A DNA stretch of 64,000 nucleotides, from the NCBI GenBank assembly GCA_017462565.1, contig JAFTQW010000020.1:1-64000 (forward strand), written 5' to 3'. The notes under the pieces are model-generated. The model did no database searches and was not told the origin of the DNA. It was given only the letters and a program-made list of their open reading frames with translations. The DNA is from Ruminococcus sp. (GTDB lineage: Bacteria > Bacillota > Clostridia > Oscillospirales > Ruminococcaceae). Position 1 is the stretch's first letter. Each line of letters begins with the position of its first letter. Below, in pieces: positions 32,309 to 43,600 of this stretch. The translations under genes were made by a program, and so were the position numbers.

Positions 32309-32378
32309 AAATTATGGATGAGGCTTCTCATTGAATAAGAGAAGCTTTCATGCATATTATCAAGAGGAGTTCGTGCTA

Positions 32379-33161
32379 TTGGAAAATATAATCACATCAA
32401 AGGACAATCCCGTTATCAAGCTGTATCAGAAGCTTTCTTCATCAAAAAAAGAAAGGCTCGAATACGGCTTATTTGTGTTAGAAGGAGCAAGAATCGTTGA
32501 GGACGCTCTTAAAGAAAACGGCGATATTACTCATATTATCATAACAAAACAGGCAAATGAAAAATTCGGCTGCGAGCTGTTTCAGGCTGATTTGAGAAAT
32601 ACAAAAGTAATTGTTATTTCAAATGAGCTTGGAAACAAAATCGCTTCAACCGGTACAACACAGGGCGTTTTTGCAATATGTCGCATTCCCGAAAAAAAGA
32701 GGATGACTTTTTGCAGCGATGGACGTTATATCGTACTTTTCGGCTTACAGGATCCTGGAAATGCCGGTATGATCATCCGTACTGCTGACGCTCTTGGAAT
32801 AGACGGTATTATTCTTTCGGGAAGCTGTGATCTTTATAGTCCGAAAGTTGTACGCTCAACAATGGGATCAATTTTCAGAACTAATATATTGATCGAAAAT
32901 GACGCCGAAAAACTCTTTTCTATGCTGTCCGAGAATAAGGTAACGACTTCCGCTGCCGTTATAGATAAGGATGCATTTGATGTTACCAAATGTGTGTTTG
33001 AAGGACTTCAGGCGATTTTTATCGGAAATGAAGGAAACGGCCTTCCAAAGGATATTGCAGAACGCTGCGACAGACGTATAACTATTCCCATGCAAGGAAG
33101 TATTAATTCTCTTAATGCAGCTATGGCAGCCGGAATTCTTATGTGGGAACTGAAAAAATGA
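32379..33161 (+). CDS. TrmH/SpoU-family RNA 2'-O-methyltransferase
   Basis: 260 aa from TTG at 32379: AGGAG lies 9 nt upstream, and the product starts MENIITSKDNP as in relatives. A substrate-binding N-domain (about 1-100) precedes the SPOUT knot domain: GLQDPGNAGMIIRTADALG (about 126-144), IFIGNEGNGLPKDI (about 215) and MQGSINSLNAAMAAGI (about 238-253) are motifs 1-3. Probably methylates 23S rRNA (TsnR/RlmB-like); the target base is not determinable. Single gene between the ribosomal operon and dprA. Confidence 0.9.
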   Translation: MENIITSKDNPVIKLYQKLSSSKKERLEYGLFVLEGARIVEDALKENGDITHIIITKQANEKFGCELFQADLRNTKVIVISNELGNKIASTGTTQGVFAICRIPEKKRMTFCSDGRYIVLFGLQDPGNAGMIIRTADALGIDGIILSGSCDLYSPKVVRSTMGSIFRTNILIENDAEKLFSMLSENKVTTSAAVIDKDAFDVTKCVFEGLQAIFIGNEGNGLPKDIAERCDRRITIPMQGSINSLNAAMAAGILMWELKK

Positions 33162-33195
33162 TTTCAATTTAACACTCGGAAAAGGAGGCTTTACA

Positions 33196-34473
33196 ATGGA
33201 TGAAACAAAATACTGGCTGTGGCTTTCAATGATTTTTGGAACGGGAAGCAGCCGCATATGGGATGCGATAAGCCTTTATGAAACCGCTGCTGAAACTTAT
33301 TCCGCTTTGAATTCGGATATAAGCGGTCTTAATCTGAAGGATAAGGAGATACGCAATATTACCGGAGTAAGTATTGAAAAAGCTTCCGAATATATTGAAC
33401 AGTGCAGAAAAATTGGAATCGGGGTTATAGGTTACAGCAGTGAAGAATATCCGAAACAGCTCCGGCATATATTTAATCCTCCTGCCGTGCTTTATTACAG
33501 AGGAAACATTTCCTGTCTGAATGGCACAAGAACAATAACCGCAGTCGGCACGAGAAATCCCACCAATTACGGTCTTGATTCAGCGTATCGCATTTGCGGC
33601 GAGCTTGCAAGAAACGGGTTTGTTATCGTAAGCGGATTTGCTATCGGAACGGACATAACGTCGCATATAGCAGCAGCCGACGCTCAAAGACCTACAGCCT
33701 GCGTAATGGGATGCGGACTTGACGTTGATTATCCTAAAAATAATTTTATGTTCAGAGATATTATTCTTGAAAACGGAGGAGTTTTTATTTCGGAGTATCC
33801 TTTGGGAACTCCTCCCCATGCACAGAATTTTCCTAAAAGGAACAGAATTCTTGCAGCTCTTGGAATGGCGACAATGATATTTGAAGCGGCTGTAGGAAGC
33901 GGTTCTTTAATAACTGCCGATCTTGCAGCCGAGCAGGGCAGAGAGGTTTTCTGTCTGCCGCCGGCTGATATTTTCAGCAAAGCTTTTTCAGGAAATATCG
34001 AACTGCTCAGGGATGGAGCAACGCCTCTTTACAGTGTTTCCGATGTAATAGATATATTCAGAATTGGCGGAGCGCTCGATATGGAGATTCGTTCCGAGGA
34101 AGTTTCCGGAGTAAGCAGTTTTGGCCGCAAAAGCATCATAAAAACCGAAAATACAATGTCTTCTTTAGATATGATAAAATCGGTAAGAAAGCGCTCGGCG
34201 GCGAGAAAGAAATCTGAAAAGAATGAGAATAATGCCGCTGAACAAGAAAAACCGAAAGAAATAAAAAAAATTGCAGATAATAATATAACAGAGGAAATGA
34301 CCGATATTCAGAAAAAGATTTACGGTCTTTTCTCGGAAGAAGCGCTTCATGCGGACTTTATCGCTCAGAAGCTCGAGCTTGATACGGCAGATCTTATGAC
34401 TGAACTGACAGAGCTTGAAATTCTCGGAGCAATCCGTTCTCTTCCGGGGAAAATGTTTGAAATATGTGGATAA
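33196..34473 (+). CDS. dprA: DNA-processing protein DprA
   Basis: 425 aa. Loads RecA on incoming single-stranded DNA in transformation. N-terminal helical region, a Rossmann domain (about 95-290) with AVGTRNPTNYG, SGFAIGTDITSH and KRNRILAALG, and a C-terminal winged helix (about 360-425). A lysine/glutamate-rich linker (about 330-365) joins them. AAAGGAGG upstream. First gene of the dprA-topA-trmFO run that is common in Firmicutes. Presence alone does not prove natural competence. Confidence 0.94.
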   Translation: MDETKYWLWLSMIFGTGSSRIWDAISLYETAAETYSALNSDISGLNLKDKEIRNITGVSIEKASEYIEQCRKIGIGVIGYSSEEYPKQLRHIFNPPAVLYYRGNISCLNGTRTITAVGTRNPTNYGLDSAYRICGELARNGFVIVSGFAIGTDITSHIAAADAQRPTACVMGCGLDVDYPKNNFMFRDIILENGGVFISEYPLGTPPHAQNFPKRNRILAALGMATMIFEAAVGSGSLITADLAAEQGREVFCLPPADIFSKAFSGNIELLRDGATPLYSVSDVIDIFRIGGALDMEIRSEEVSGVSSFGRKSIIKTENTMSSLDMIKSVRKRSAARKKSEKNENNAAEQEKPKEIKKIADNNITEEMTDIQKKIYGLFSEEALHADFIAQKLELDTADLMTELTELEILGAIRSLPGKMFEICG

Positions 34474-34485
34474 GGAGAAAAGAAA

Positions 34486-36567
34486 ATGGCAAATTTAGTA
34501 ATAGTTGAATCTCCTGCAAAGGCGAAAACAATACAGAAATATCTTGGTTCGGGCTATGAAGTTATGGCGTCGATGGGACATATCCGTGATTTACCAAAGT
34601 CGAAAATGGGTGTTGATAAGGACAACGATTTCAAACCTCAGTATACCGATATGAAAGGTAAAGAGGATGTTATAAAAGAAATGAAGAAACGTGCCAAAAA
34701 ATGCGATAAGGTTTACCTCGCAACCGACCCTGATCGTGAGGGTGAGGCTATATCATGGCATATTGCGCAGCTCCTTAAACTTGATATGAACGAAAACAAC
34801 AGAGTTGCCTTTAACGAGATAACTAAAACCGGAGTTAAAAACGGTATGAGCAATCCCCATAAAATTGATATAGATCTTGTAAATGCTCAGCAGGCAAGAC
34901 GTATTCTCGACAGACTTGTGGGCTACGAGCTTAGTCCGTTTCTCTGGAAAAAAGTTAAAAGAGGTCTTTCCGCCGGAAGAGTTCAGTCGGTAGCGGTTCG
35001 TCTTGTTGTTGACAGAGAAAACGAGATACGGAAATTTGTTCCGAAGGAATATTGGTCTATAGACGCCAAATTCACAGCTCCTTCTTCAAGAAAAGTGTTT
35101 GATGCGGCTCTTGTATCGGTTGACGGAGAAAAGCTTGAGATTCCGAACCAGACAGAAGCGGACGGCATTCTTAAAAGACTGGAAAATGCTGAATATACTG
35201 TTGCTTCAGTTAAGAAAAGAGTCACCAAAAAACAGCCTGCGCCTCCTTTTATTACATCCACTCTTCAGCAGGAAGCTTCACGTAAGCTTGGATTTACTGC
35301 TAAACGTACCATGAAAGCAGCTCAGGAGCTTTATGAAGGCGTCGATGTCGAGGGCGTAGGAGCTGTCGGACTTATAACTTATATGAGAACGGACAGTCTG
35401 AGAATATCCGATGAAGCAAAAGCTGCTGCTGCCGAATATATCGGAACGGTCTACGGCAAGGATTATCTTCCTCCCGAGCCAAGAACGTTTAAGTCCAAAA
35501 ATAATGCGCAGGACGCTCATGAAGCAATAAGACCGTCAACTCCGGAGCTTACTCCGGAAAGGGTAAAATCAAGCCTTTCCGTCGATCAGTTCAAGCTATA
35601 TAAGCTTATCTGGGAGCGTTTTATCGCAAGTCAGATGGCAAATGCTCTTCTTGATACGGTTTCGGCAGATATTTCGGCAAACGGATGCATTTTCCGTGCT
35701 TCCGGGTATTCCGTTAAATTCGATGGATTTATGGCTCTTTACGTTGAATCCTCAGATACGGAGGAAAGCAGCAAGAAGATGCTTCCCGAGCTTAAAGCAA
35801 ACGATATTCTGAAGCTGAAATCCATTGCCGGAAATCAGCATTTCACACAGCCGCCTCCGAGATATACCGAAGCTTCGCTTATAAAGGCTCTTGAGGAAAA
35901 CGGTATCGGCAGACCGAGTACTTACGCTCCGACCATAACAACGATAACCTCACGCCGCTATGTTGAGCATGAGGGAAAAGCTCTTAAACCGACAAATCTC
36001 GGCGAGGTAATTACCGATCTTATGAAAGAGCATTTCAATAATATTGTCGACGCTAAATTCACTGCCGGAATGGAAAACAGTCTCGATGAGGTCGAGCATG
36101 GAAATAAGGACTGGGTAAGCACTCTTCATGAATTTTATGACGATTTTTCGGAAACTCTGAAAAAAGCCGAAGACGCTATGGAGGGCAAAAGAGTTAAAGT
36201 TCCGGATGAAGAAACCGATGTCGTATGCGAGCTTTGCGGAAGAAATATGGTTATCAAGTACAGCAAATACGGAAAATTTCTTGCCTGTCCGGGATTTCCG
36301 GAGTGTAAGAATACAAAAAAGATCGTTACGGAATCAGACGGAAATTGTCCTCGGTGCGGAAAGAAAATGCTGCTGAAAAAATCGAAAAAGGGCAGAAGCT
36401 TTTACGGATGCGAGGGATTCCCCGATTGCAGCTTCATGACATGGAATGTTCCGACTAAAGAGCTTTGCCCGAACTGCGGAAAATCCTTATTTATAAAGGG
36501 AGGAAAATCAGGCAGGCTCGTTTGTGAAAACGAGGGCTGCGGATATGAAAGAGAGCTGAAAAAATGA
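34486..36567 (+). CDS. topA: DNA topoisomerase I
   Basis: 693 aa. Type IA topoisomerase that relaxes negative supercoils. Toprim domain at the N-terminus (IVESPAKAKTIQKYLG, 5-20; DPDREGEA near 84), active-site tyrosine in LITYMRTDSLRIS (about 298), and IGRPSTYAPTI near 485. The C-terminus has three zinc-finger modules: CELCGRNM with CPGFPEC, CPRCGKKM with CEGFPDC, and CPNCGKSL with CENEGC. AAGGAG upstream; 4-nt overlap with trmFO. Confidence 0.97.
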   Translation: MANLVIVESPAKAKTIQKYLGSGYEVMASMGHIRDLPKSKMGVDKDNDFKPQYTDMKGKEDVIKEMKKRAKKCDKVYLATDPDREGEAISWHIAQLLKLDMNENNRVAFNEITKTGVKNGMSNPHKIDIDLVNAQQARRILDRLVGYELSPFLWKKVKRGLSAGRVQSVAVRLVVDRENEIRKFVPKEYWSIDAKFTAPSSRKVFDAALVSVDGEKLEIPNQTEADGILKRLENAEYTVASVKKRVTKKQPAPPFITSTLQQEASRKLGFTAKRTMKAAQELYEGVDVEGVGAVGLITYMRTDSLRISDEAKAAAAEYIGTVYGKDYLPPEPRTFKSKNNAQDAHEAIRPSTPELTPERVKSSLSVDQFKLYKLIWERFIASQMANALLDTVSADISANGCIFRASGYSVKFDGFMALYVESSDTEESSKKMLPELKANDILKLKSIAGNQHFTQPPPRYTEASLIKALEENGIGRPSTYAPTITTITSRRYVEHEGKALKPTNLGEVITDLMKEHFNNIVDAKFTAGMENSLDEVEHGNKDWVSTLHEFYDDFSETLKKAEDAMEGKRVKVPDEETDVVCELCGRNMVIKYSKYGKFLACPGFPECKNTKKIVTESDGNCPRCGKKMLLKKSKKGRSFYGCEGFPDCSFMTWNVPTKELCPNCGKSLFIKGGKSGRLVCENEGCGYERELKK

Positions 36568-37898
36568 GAGAAACCGTTAATGTTATTGGCGCAGGTCTTG
36601 CCGGATGCGAGGCTGCATGGAAGATCGCACAAGAGGGGATAAATGTAAAGCTTTATGAAATGAAGCCTGAAAAATACTCTCCTGCCCATAAATACAGCGG
36701 ATTCGCCGAGCTTGTATGCTCAAATTCGCTTAAAGCGGCAAGACTTGAATCGGCAGCGGGACTTCTTAAACATGAAATGGAAATTCTCGGTTCGCTGACT
36801 GTTCCGTGCGCAAAGGAAAATTCGGTCGAAGCCGGAGGAGCGCTTGCTGTCGACCGGGAAAAATTTTCCGACAGTATTACAAATAAAATAAAAAATCACA
36901 GTCTTATAGAGGTTATCGGCGGCGAGGTTACTTCCATTTCTGATGGGATAACAGTAATTGCAACAGGTCCGCTTACTTCCGGAGCAATGGCGGACGCTAT
37001 AACTGAGCTTTGCGGTGAATCGCTGAGTTTTTATGATGCTGCCGCACCTATTGTAACATTTGAAAGTCTTGATAATGAAAAGGTTTTCTTCGCATCACGC
37101 TATGACAGAGGCGATGCGGATTACATAAACTGTCCCATGAACAAAGAGGAGTACCTCGCCTTTTATGAAGCTCTTATCTCGGCGGAGCGTGTTCAGCTCA
37201 AGGATTTTGAAACGCATCCTTTCAGCGTTTACGAGGGATGTATGCCTATCGAAGAGCTTGCTTCAAGAGGTGTGGATACAATGCGTTTCGGACCGATGAA
37301 GCCGGTTGGAATTACCGACAGACGGACAGGAAAACGTCCTTACGCAGTCGTTCAGCTCAGACGTGAAAATCGTGAGGGAACTCTTTTCAATCTTGTCGGA
37401 TTTCAGACCAATTTGAAATTCGGCGAGCAGAAGCGTGTTTTTTCAAAAATTCCCGGACTTGAAAACGCTGAATTTATGCGTTACGGAGTTATGCACAGAA
37501 ATACTTTTATCAATAGTCCAAAACTGCTTAATTCAGATTTTTCTATGAGAGAGCGTCCCGATATTTTCTTCGCCGGACAAATAACCGGAGTTGAAGGCTA
37601 CATGGAATCTGCGGCAAGCGGAATAATTGCCGGAATCGCTGTTTCCAGAAAAATAAAAGGACTTGATCCGCTGAAGCTGCCCCTTGATACTATGACAGGA
37701 GCGCTTTCGGCATATATAAGTGATCCGTTCAACAGCGGAAAGTTCCAGCCTATGGGAGCAAACATGGGCATTTTGCCTGATATCGGAGTAAGGATCCGGG
37801 ATAAAAAGGAAAAATACGGAGTTTATGCGAACCGTGCAATAGAATCGCTCAGAAAATGTCTTTACAATGAGAATGCAGAGTCGGATTCTGAAACATGA
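36564..37898 (+). CDS. trmFO: Folate-dependent tRNA (uracil-54-C5) methyltransferase TrmFO
   Basis: 444 aa. Makes ribothymidine at position 54 of tRNA with 5,10-methylenetetrahydrofolate and FADH2. FAD-binding VIGAGLAGCEAAWKIA (5-20), the catalytic-region cysteine in LVCSNSLKAAR (about 51), CMPIEELASRGVDTMRFGPMKP near 230 and the terminal FAD contact QFQPMGANMGILPD near 395. Coupled to topA by a 4-nt overlap, as in many Firmicutes. Confidence 0.96.
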   Translation: MRETVNVIGAGLAGCEAAWKIAQEGINVKLYEMKPEKYSPAHKYSGFAELVCSNSLKAARLESAAGLLKHEMEILGSLTVPCAKENSVEAGGALAVDREKFSDSITNKIKNHSLIEVIGGEVTSISDGITVIATGPLTSGAMADAITELCGESLSFYDAAAPIVTFESLDNEKVFFASRYDRGDADYINCPMNKEEYLAFYEALISAERVQLKDFETHPFSVYEGCMPIEELASRGVDTMRFGPMKPVGITDRRTGKRPYAVVQLRRENREGTLFNLVGFQTNLKFGEQKRVFSKIPGLENAEFMRYGVMHRNTFINSPKLLNSDFSMRERPDIFFAGQITGVEGYMESAASGIIAGIAVSRKIKGLDPLKLPLDTMTGALSAYISDPFNSGKFQPMGANMGILPDIGVRIRDKKEKYGVYANRAIESLRKCLYNENAESDSET

Positions 37899-37915
37899 AA
37901 TGGAGATGATCGTTT

Positions 37916-38917
37916 GTGAAGGTGATAGTTGACGCTTTCGGGGGAGATAACGCTCCCCTTGAGGTTTTAAAAGGATGCGCAAGAGCTGTTTCGGAGCTTG
38001 GAGTTAATATCATACTTACGGGAAGCAGTGAAAAAATTAAAAGGTGTGCCGCCGATAACGGAATAAGTCTCAGCGGTATTGAAATTGAGCATACAGATGA
38101 TGTTTTTGATATACATGAAGAACCAAAGGAAATAACACGTTCCGGTAAAAATACTTCAATGGCACTTGGTCTCCGTCTGCTTGCAGAGGGAAAAGGCGAC
38201 GCATTTGTTTCAGCCGGAAGTACTGGAGCGCTTGTTATGGGAGCAACCTTTATCGTCAAGCGTATCAAAGGCATTAAACGTATAGCTCCGTCGCCGGTAA
38301 TGCCGGCAGACAAGGGCAATTTTGTACTGGTCGATGCCGGAGCAAATATTGAATGCCGTCCGGAAATGCTGGTTCAGTTTGCCGTTATGGGCAGCGCATA
38401 TATGGAAAAGGTTATGGGAATAATGAAACCAAAGGTAGCTCTTCTGAATATCGGCGCAGAGGACACAAAGGGACGTGAACTTGAGACAGAGTCGTATAAG
38501 CTTCTTAAAGAATCCGGACTTAATTTCGTTGGAAATATTGAAGCAAGGGATATGCCTAAGGGCGGGGTTCAGGTCGTTGTGACCGACGGATTTACCGGAA
38601 ATATTGCTTTGAAGCTTTACGAGGGAATGGGTTCTTTCTTTGGCAAAAAAATGAAATGGATATTTTCTGGCATCGGCAAAATAGGAGCAGTTTTCTCGCT
38701 TGGAAAAATCAAGGTTCTTCGTAAACAGATGGATTATAAAGAGGTTGGCGGTTCAGCTCTTCTCGGAGTGAAAAAAACGGTTATAAAGGCGCATGGAAGC
38801 TCGGACGCTACGGCATTTTTCAATGCTGTAAGGCAGGCGAAAAAATGTGTTGAAAGTAATGTTACAGGCGAGATAGAAAGCTATGTATCAAGTATTGCCG
38901 CTGCCGGAAAGGAATGA
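37916..38917 (+). CDS. plsX: Phosphate acyltransferase PlsX
   Basis: 333 aa from a GTG start (GGAG upstream). Converts acyl-ACP to acyl-phosphate at the start of phospholipid synthesis. Signatures: DAFGGDNAP (5-13), SAGSTGALVMGA (about 101), LVDAGANIECRPEMLVQF (about 139) and TDGFTGNIALKLYEG (about 224). The fab genes and acpP that often lie between plsX and rnc are absent here. Confidence 0.96.
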   Translation: MKVIVDAFGGDNAPLEVLKGCARAVSELGVNIILTGSSEKIKRCAADNGISLSGIEIEHTDDVFDIHEEPKEITRSGKNTSMALGLRLLAEGKGDAFVSAGSTGALVMGATFIVKRIKGIKRIAPSPVMPADKGNFVLVDAGANIECRPEMLVQFAVMGSAYMEKVMGIMKPKVALLNIGAEDTKGRELETESYKLLKESGLNFVGNIEARDMPKGGVQVVVTDGFTGNIALKLYEGMGSFFGKKMKWIFSGIGKIGAVFSLGKIKVLRKQMDYKEVGGSALLGVKKTVIKAHGSSDATAFFNAVRQAKKCVESNVTGEIESYVSSIAAAGKE

Positions 38918-38922
38918 CTATA

Positions 38923-39612
38923 ATGGATAAAATTGAAGAATTGGAAAAAACGATCGGCTATAAATTTAAAAACAAGAATCTCATACAGCAGGCTCTTTCA
39001 CACTCTTCATATGCTAATGAACGCAAACAGCCGAACGGAAGCAACGAAAGACTTGAATTTCTCGGCGACAGTGTTTTGTCGATAGTCGTATCGGATTTTT
39101 TATACAAAAATCTTAACGTTGCAGAGGGTGAGCTTACAAAAATGAGAGCGTCGCTTGTCTGTGAAAAATCGCTTCATATTTTTGCAAAGCAGATAAATCT
39201 TGGGGATTATCTTCATCTTGGAAAAGGTGAGGAAAATACCGGAGGAAGAGAAAGACCCTCTATTCTTGCTGACGCTTTTGAAGCGGTGATCGCAGCAATT
39301 TATCTTGACGGCGGAATGGAAGCCGCAGCTAAGCACATCCTTCATTTCATGCCTGAGGATATTCACCATTTTGTAAAACCGGCATTCAGCGATTTTAAAA
39401 CGGTTTTGCAGGAGATAGTTCAGAAAAATCCCGAGGAAAAGGTTGAATATGTCCTCATCGGCGAGGAAGGTCCGGATCATAACAAGCGTTTTGTAGTTGA
39501 AGTATGCCTCAATTCGCAGGTAATAGGAAAGGGCAGCGGCAAAAGCAAAAAGGAAGCCGAACAGCTCGCCGCAAAAGAAGCTCTGGAGCTTATGGGATAT
39601 GAAGCACAGTAA
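38923..39612 (+). CDS. rnc: Ribonuclease III
   Basis: 229 aa from ATG at 38923 (an earlier in-frame ATG at 38914 overlaps the plsX stop but is only 1 nt from the GGAAAGGA). Cleaves double-stranded RNA, including rRNA precursors. RNase III signature NERLEFLGDSVLS (about 40), DAFEAVIAAIYLDGG (about 115) and a C-terminal double-stranded-RNA-binding domain (about 155-225, GKGSGKSKKEAEQLAAKEAL). Confidence 0.96.
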   Translation: MDKIEELEKTIGYKFKNKNLIQQALSHSSYANERKQPNGSNERLEFLGDSVLSIVVSDFLYKNLNVAEGELTKMRASLVCEKSLHIFAKQINLGDYLHLGKGEENTGGRERPSILADAFEAVIAAIYLDGGMEAAAKHILHFMPEDIHHFVKPAFSDFKTVLQEIVQKNPEEKVEYVLIGEEGPDHNKRFVVEVCLNSQVIGKGSGKSKKEAEQLAAKEALELMGYEAQ

Positions 39613-40672
39613 TATTTCGATTTTCGTGCCGCATATAGGATGTCCGAATATGTGCAGCTTCTGCAATCAGCACACTATAAGCGGAGCACAGAGCGCTCCG
39701 ACGGCAGAAGAGGTTCATGATATATGTGAAAAAGCTTTTGGAGAGATAAAATCTCCTGCCGATACGGAAATAGCCTTTTTTGGCGGAAGCTTTACGGCAA
39801 TTCCGAGGGGATATATGCTTGAGCTGCTTGAAGCGGTTCAAGATTTTATCGGTGAAGGAAAGTTCAGGGGAATCCGCATTTCAACTCGTCCGGACTGCAT
39901 AGACCGACCGATTCTGGAGCTTCTTAAAAGATATGGAGTTACGTCGATAGAGCTTGGGGCGCAGTCTATGAGCGATAATGTTCTTGCCGCCAATGACCGT
40001 GGGCATACGGCTCAGGACGTTGTAAATGCGAGCAGACTTATCCGTGAATATGGATTTGAGCTTGGACTTCAGATGATGATAGGTCTTTATAAAAGCACCG
40101 GCGATGACGAGCTTGAAACCGTACGCAAAATTATAGAAATACATCCTGATACCGTAAGGATATATCCGGTTGTTATACTTAAAGGAACAAAGCTTGCGGA
40201 GCTTTATCAGTCGGGCGAATATGAATTCTTTGACGGAGCAGGCTGCGGAGACTGCTTTGAGGATGCGGTCGCTTTAGCTGCCGGAGCTATGGAAGAGTTT
40301 GAAGAGAATAATATTAAAGTTATCAAGGTCGGACTTCATGCAAGCGAGTTTGTTGAAAACGATATGATCGGAGGATTTTATCATCCCGCTTTCCGTGAGC
40401 TTTGCGAAAGTCTGATATATCAAAACAGAATGTACAGTGAAATATTAAAAGCGGTTGGTTTGTTTTATCCGCAGAAATATGATGAAAAAAAAGTATCGGA
40501 AAAGCTTGCTAAGCTTTGCGGAGAGTATATTTTTGCTGTTAATCCAAAGTGTATCAGCAAGGCGCTCGGACATAAAAAATCAAATTATAATGAATTTAAA
40601 AGTCAGGGTATTACTATAAAGGTCATCGGAGATGAGAACGTTCCGAAATATAAATGCGAACTGAGGAGGTGA
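39599..40672 (+). CDS. Elp3-like radical SAM protein
   Basis: 357 aa. Cluster motif GCPNMCSFC (Cys15, Cys19, Cys22), then FFGGSFTAIP (about 60), ISTRPDCID (about 94), ELGAQSMSDNVL (about 115) and GLQMMIGLY. It matches the bacterial relatives of the elongator Elp3 radical SAM domain but lacks the acetyltransferase domain of the archaeal/eukaryotic protein. Likely tRNA-modifying, although the reaction in bacteria is not settled. Overlaps rnc by 14 nt and lies 4 bp before smc; the rnc-elp3-like-smc-ftsY order is typical of Clostridia. Confidence 0.85.
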   Translation: MKHSNISIFVPHIGCPNMCSFCNQHTISGAQSAPTAEEVHDICEKAFGEIKSPADTEIAFFGGSFTAIPRGYMLELLEAVQDFIGEGKFRGIRISTRPDCIDRPILELLKRYGVTSIELGAQSMSDNVLAANDRGHTAQDVVNASRLIREYGFELGLQMMIGLYKSTGDDELETVRKIIEIHPDTVRIYPVVILKGTKLAELYQSGEYEFFDGAGCGDCFEDAVALAAGAMEEFEENNIKVIKVGLHASEFVENDMIGGFYHPAFRELCESLIYQNRMYSEILKAVGLFYPQKYDEKKVSEKLAKLCGEYIFAVNPKCISKALGHKKSNYNEFKSQGITIKVIGDENVPKYKCELRR

Positions 40673-40676
40673 ATAA

Positions 40677-43600
40677 ATGTATCTTAAATCATTGGAAATA
40701 CAGGGCTTTAAGTCTTTTCCGGATAAAATAAGCCTGACCTTTGACAAGGGTCTTACGGCAGTTGTCGGACCGAACGGCAGCGGAAAAAGTAATATCGGCG
40801 ATTCGGTTCGCTGGGTTCTTGGGGAACAGTCTACCAAAACGCTCAGAGGAAATAAAATGGAGGACGTTATTTTTTCCGGTACTGTTGCGAGAAAGCCTAT
40901 GGGATTTGCCGCTGTTACGCTGAATATTGATAATTCCGATAAAACTCTTTCCGATATGGACGATGAGGTTGCTGTCACGAGAAAGCTTTATCGGAGCGGT
41001 GAAAGCGAATATCTGATAAACGGCAGACAATGCCGATTAAAGGATATAAACGAACTTTTTATGGATACCGGTCTTGGACGTGACGGATATTCTATCATCG
41101 GACAGGGCAGGATTGCTGAGATTGTCGGTGCAAAAAGCAACGAGCGGCGTGATATTTTTGAAGAAGCCGCAGGAATCTCGAAATTCCGCTATAAGAAGCT
41201 TGAAGCGGAACGAAAACTGACATCTGCTCAGGAAAATCTTATGCGCCTTAACGATATTCTTTCAGAGCTTGAAGGACGTGTTGAACCGCTCAGAATCCAG
41301 TCTCAGAAAGCGGAGAAATTTATAAAGCTTGCCGAACAGCGTAAAAAACTCGAAATATCAGTCTGGGTGAGTCGTCTTGAAGAGCTTAAGTCTAAAACGG
41401 AAGAGCTTGATGAGAAGATTCTGATCAGCAGAAACGAATATGAAAATATTGAAAACGACATTCGCCGTGAGGAGGAAAAAATCAGCGGCGGTTATCGTAA
41501 AATGCAGGAAAGCACTGTAAAATCCGATGAGCTGAGAAGAAAAATGCTTGAAGAAGAGCAGGAAGCTTCCGAAATGAAATCAGGTATCGCCGTTCTTGAG
41601 AATGATATAAAGCACTGCGAAGAAGCTATAAGATCAGCGAAAAGAAATATCGAGGAATCCGGCAAAAACAAAAACGCTCTTATTTCAAAAAAGACTGAAA
41701 CAGGAAAGAAAATTGCGGAACTTGAAAAAAAGAGAGAAGAGCTTGAAAAGGAAATTTTCAGTGTTACAGAAAGCTTTGAAAATGCAGAGGAAGAAAGCTC
41801 ACGTCTCGGAGAAAGCGTTGAAAATGCAGGAAGTGAGATAAATAATCTTTACATAAAACAGAGCGAATATCGTTTTGCTATAGAGTCCTCACGTTCGTCC
41901 ATAAAGGACGAAGAAAAGCGTCTTTCCGAGATTCTTGGCAATAACAGTGATTTCGGCAGAAAAATTGAAGAATACCGCAGCATTCTTGCTGAAAACGAGA
42001 AAGAATCCGAAAAAAATCTTGACAAGACCAATGAAATAAAAAACAGGCTTGCAGGACTTGAAAAACTTTGCAAATCACGCAGGGATGCGTTTGAAGAGGC
42101 AAAAAACGAGTTTGAAAGAAGTCTTTACGAGCTTAAAGAAAAACAGCAGAGAAGAAAAATTTTAACCGATCTTGAGAATAATATGGACGGTTTTGCCGGA
42201 AGCGTAAAGCAGATACTTAAAGCTTCCAGACAAGGCAGAATCGGCGGAATTTTCGGAACCGTTGCTCAGAATATCGGAGTAAAACCGGAATACGCAGTCG
42301 CCGTTGAAACGGCTCTCGGCGGAGCAATGCAGAATATTATCGTTGAAAATGAAGATATCGCAAAGCGCTGTATCCGCTATCTCAAAGAACAGAAAGGCGG
42401 ACGTGCGACTTTTCTGCCGCTTACCTCCGTTAAGGGACGTGAGATTTATGAGCAGGGATTCGAAAACTGCGAGGGTTATATCAGCAGCGCAAGCCGTATA
42501 GTTTCCTATGACGCTAAATTCAGCGGAGTAATATCCTCTCTTCTTGGACGTATCGTTGTTGCGGAAGATATTGATTCTGCAACGGTCATTGCAAAAAAAT
42601 ACGGCTATAAATTTAAAATAGTTACGCTTGACGGACAGGTGATTAATGCTGGAGGTTCGTTTACAGGAGGCTCGGCTCAGCGTTCCGGAGGAATTATCAC
42701 CAGAAAAAATGAAATAGATACTCTTGATGCTGAAATTGAAGTTCTTACCAAGAAGCGTGACGCTTTAAAAGAAAAAGCTGAAAAACTTCGTGCAGAATCA
42801 GAGAAACGGCGTTATGATTCTGAAGCGGCAAAAGAAGAGCTTTCACAGCTCGAAGCCGATTTGGTCAGAATAAATGCGGAAACATCGAGTCTTAAATCTC
42901 TTATTGAGCAGATGAATGTTCAGTCTGAAAATTCGGGAAAGCTTGCAGCCGATGCCGAGCAGAAAATAAAGACGGCTCAGAGCAGTATTGCGGAAAATGA
43001 AAAAGCTCTTTCCGATATTGACGGGCAGATACGTATTGCGGAAGAAAAGCTTGCTCAGGGACAGGGAATCCGTGAAAAGCTTCGTCTTGAAAGAGCGGAG
43101 CTTGCTGAAAAGCTTTCACAGCTTAAAATAAAACGGATAGAGCTTTCAAAGGATATTCAGGCGCACGAGCTTGATTTGCAGCGTTTGGATGAAAATATAG
43201 AAGCCTCCGGACAGAGCGTGAATCAGCTGGAACATGAGATATCTCAGCAGAATGACGTCATTTTGCAGAAAAAAACTGAAATCGAAAGCCTTAATGAACA
43301 GCTTTCAGGCTTTAAGGATAATACATCCGGCTATCTTGAACAGATCCAGCGTTATCAGGCTATGCACACTGAGCAAAGCAGACTTGTAAATGAGCTGACA
43401 AAAGGTCTTAAACAGTTTAATGAGACGAAAGAAAAAATTTCTGCTGCCGTAACGAGACTGGAGGAACACCGTGAGGCTTTGTGCCGTGATAACGATTCAA
43501 TCATCAGACAGCTTCTTGAAGTCTATGAGCTTACTCGTTCGGAAGCGATTCAAATGGCTGATAAGATCGACGATATGGTAATCGCTCAGAAAGAACTTGC

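Noticed and set aside
32331-32378. TTG start 16 codons upstream of the RNA methyltransferase
   Set aside because: No RBS before it; AGGAG lies downstream of it and 9 nt before the chosen TTG.
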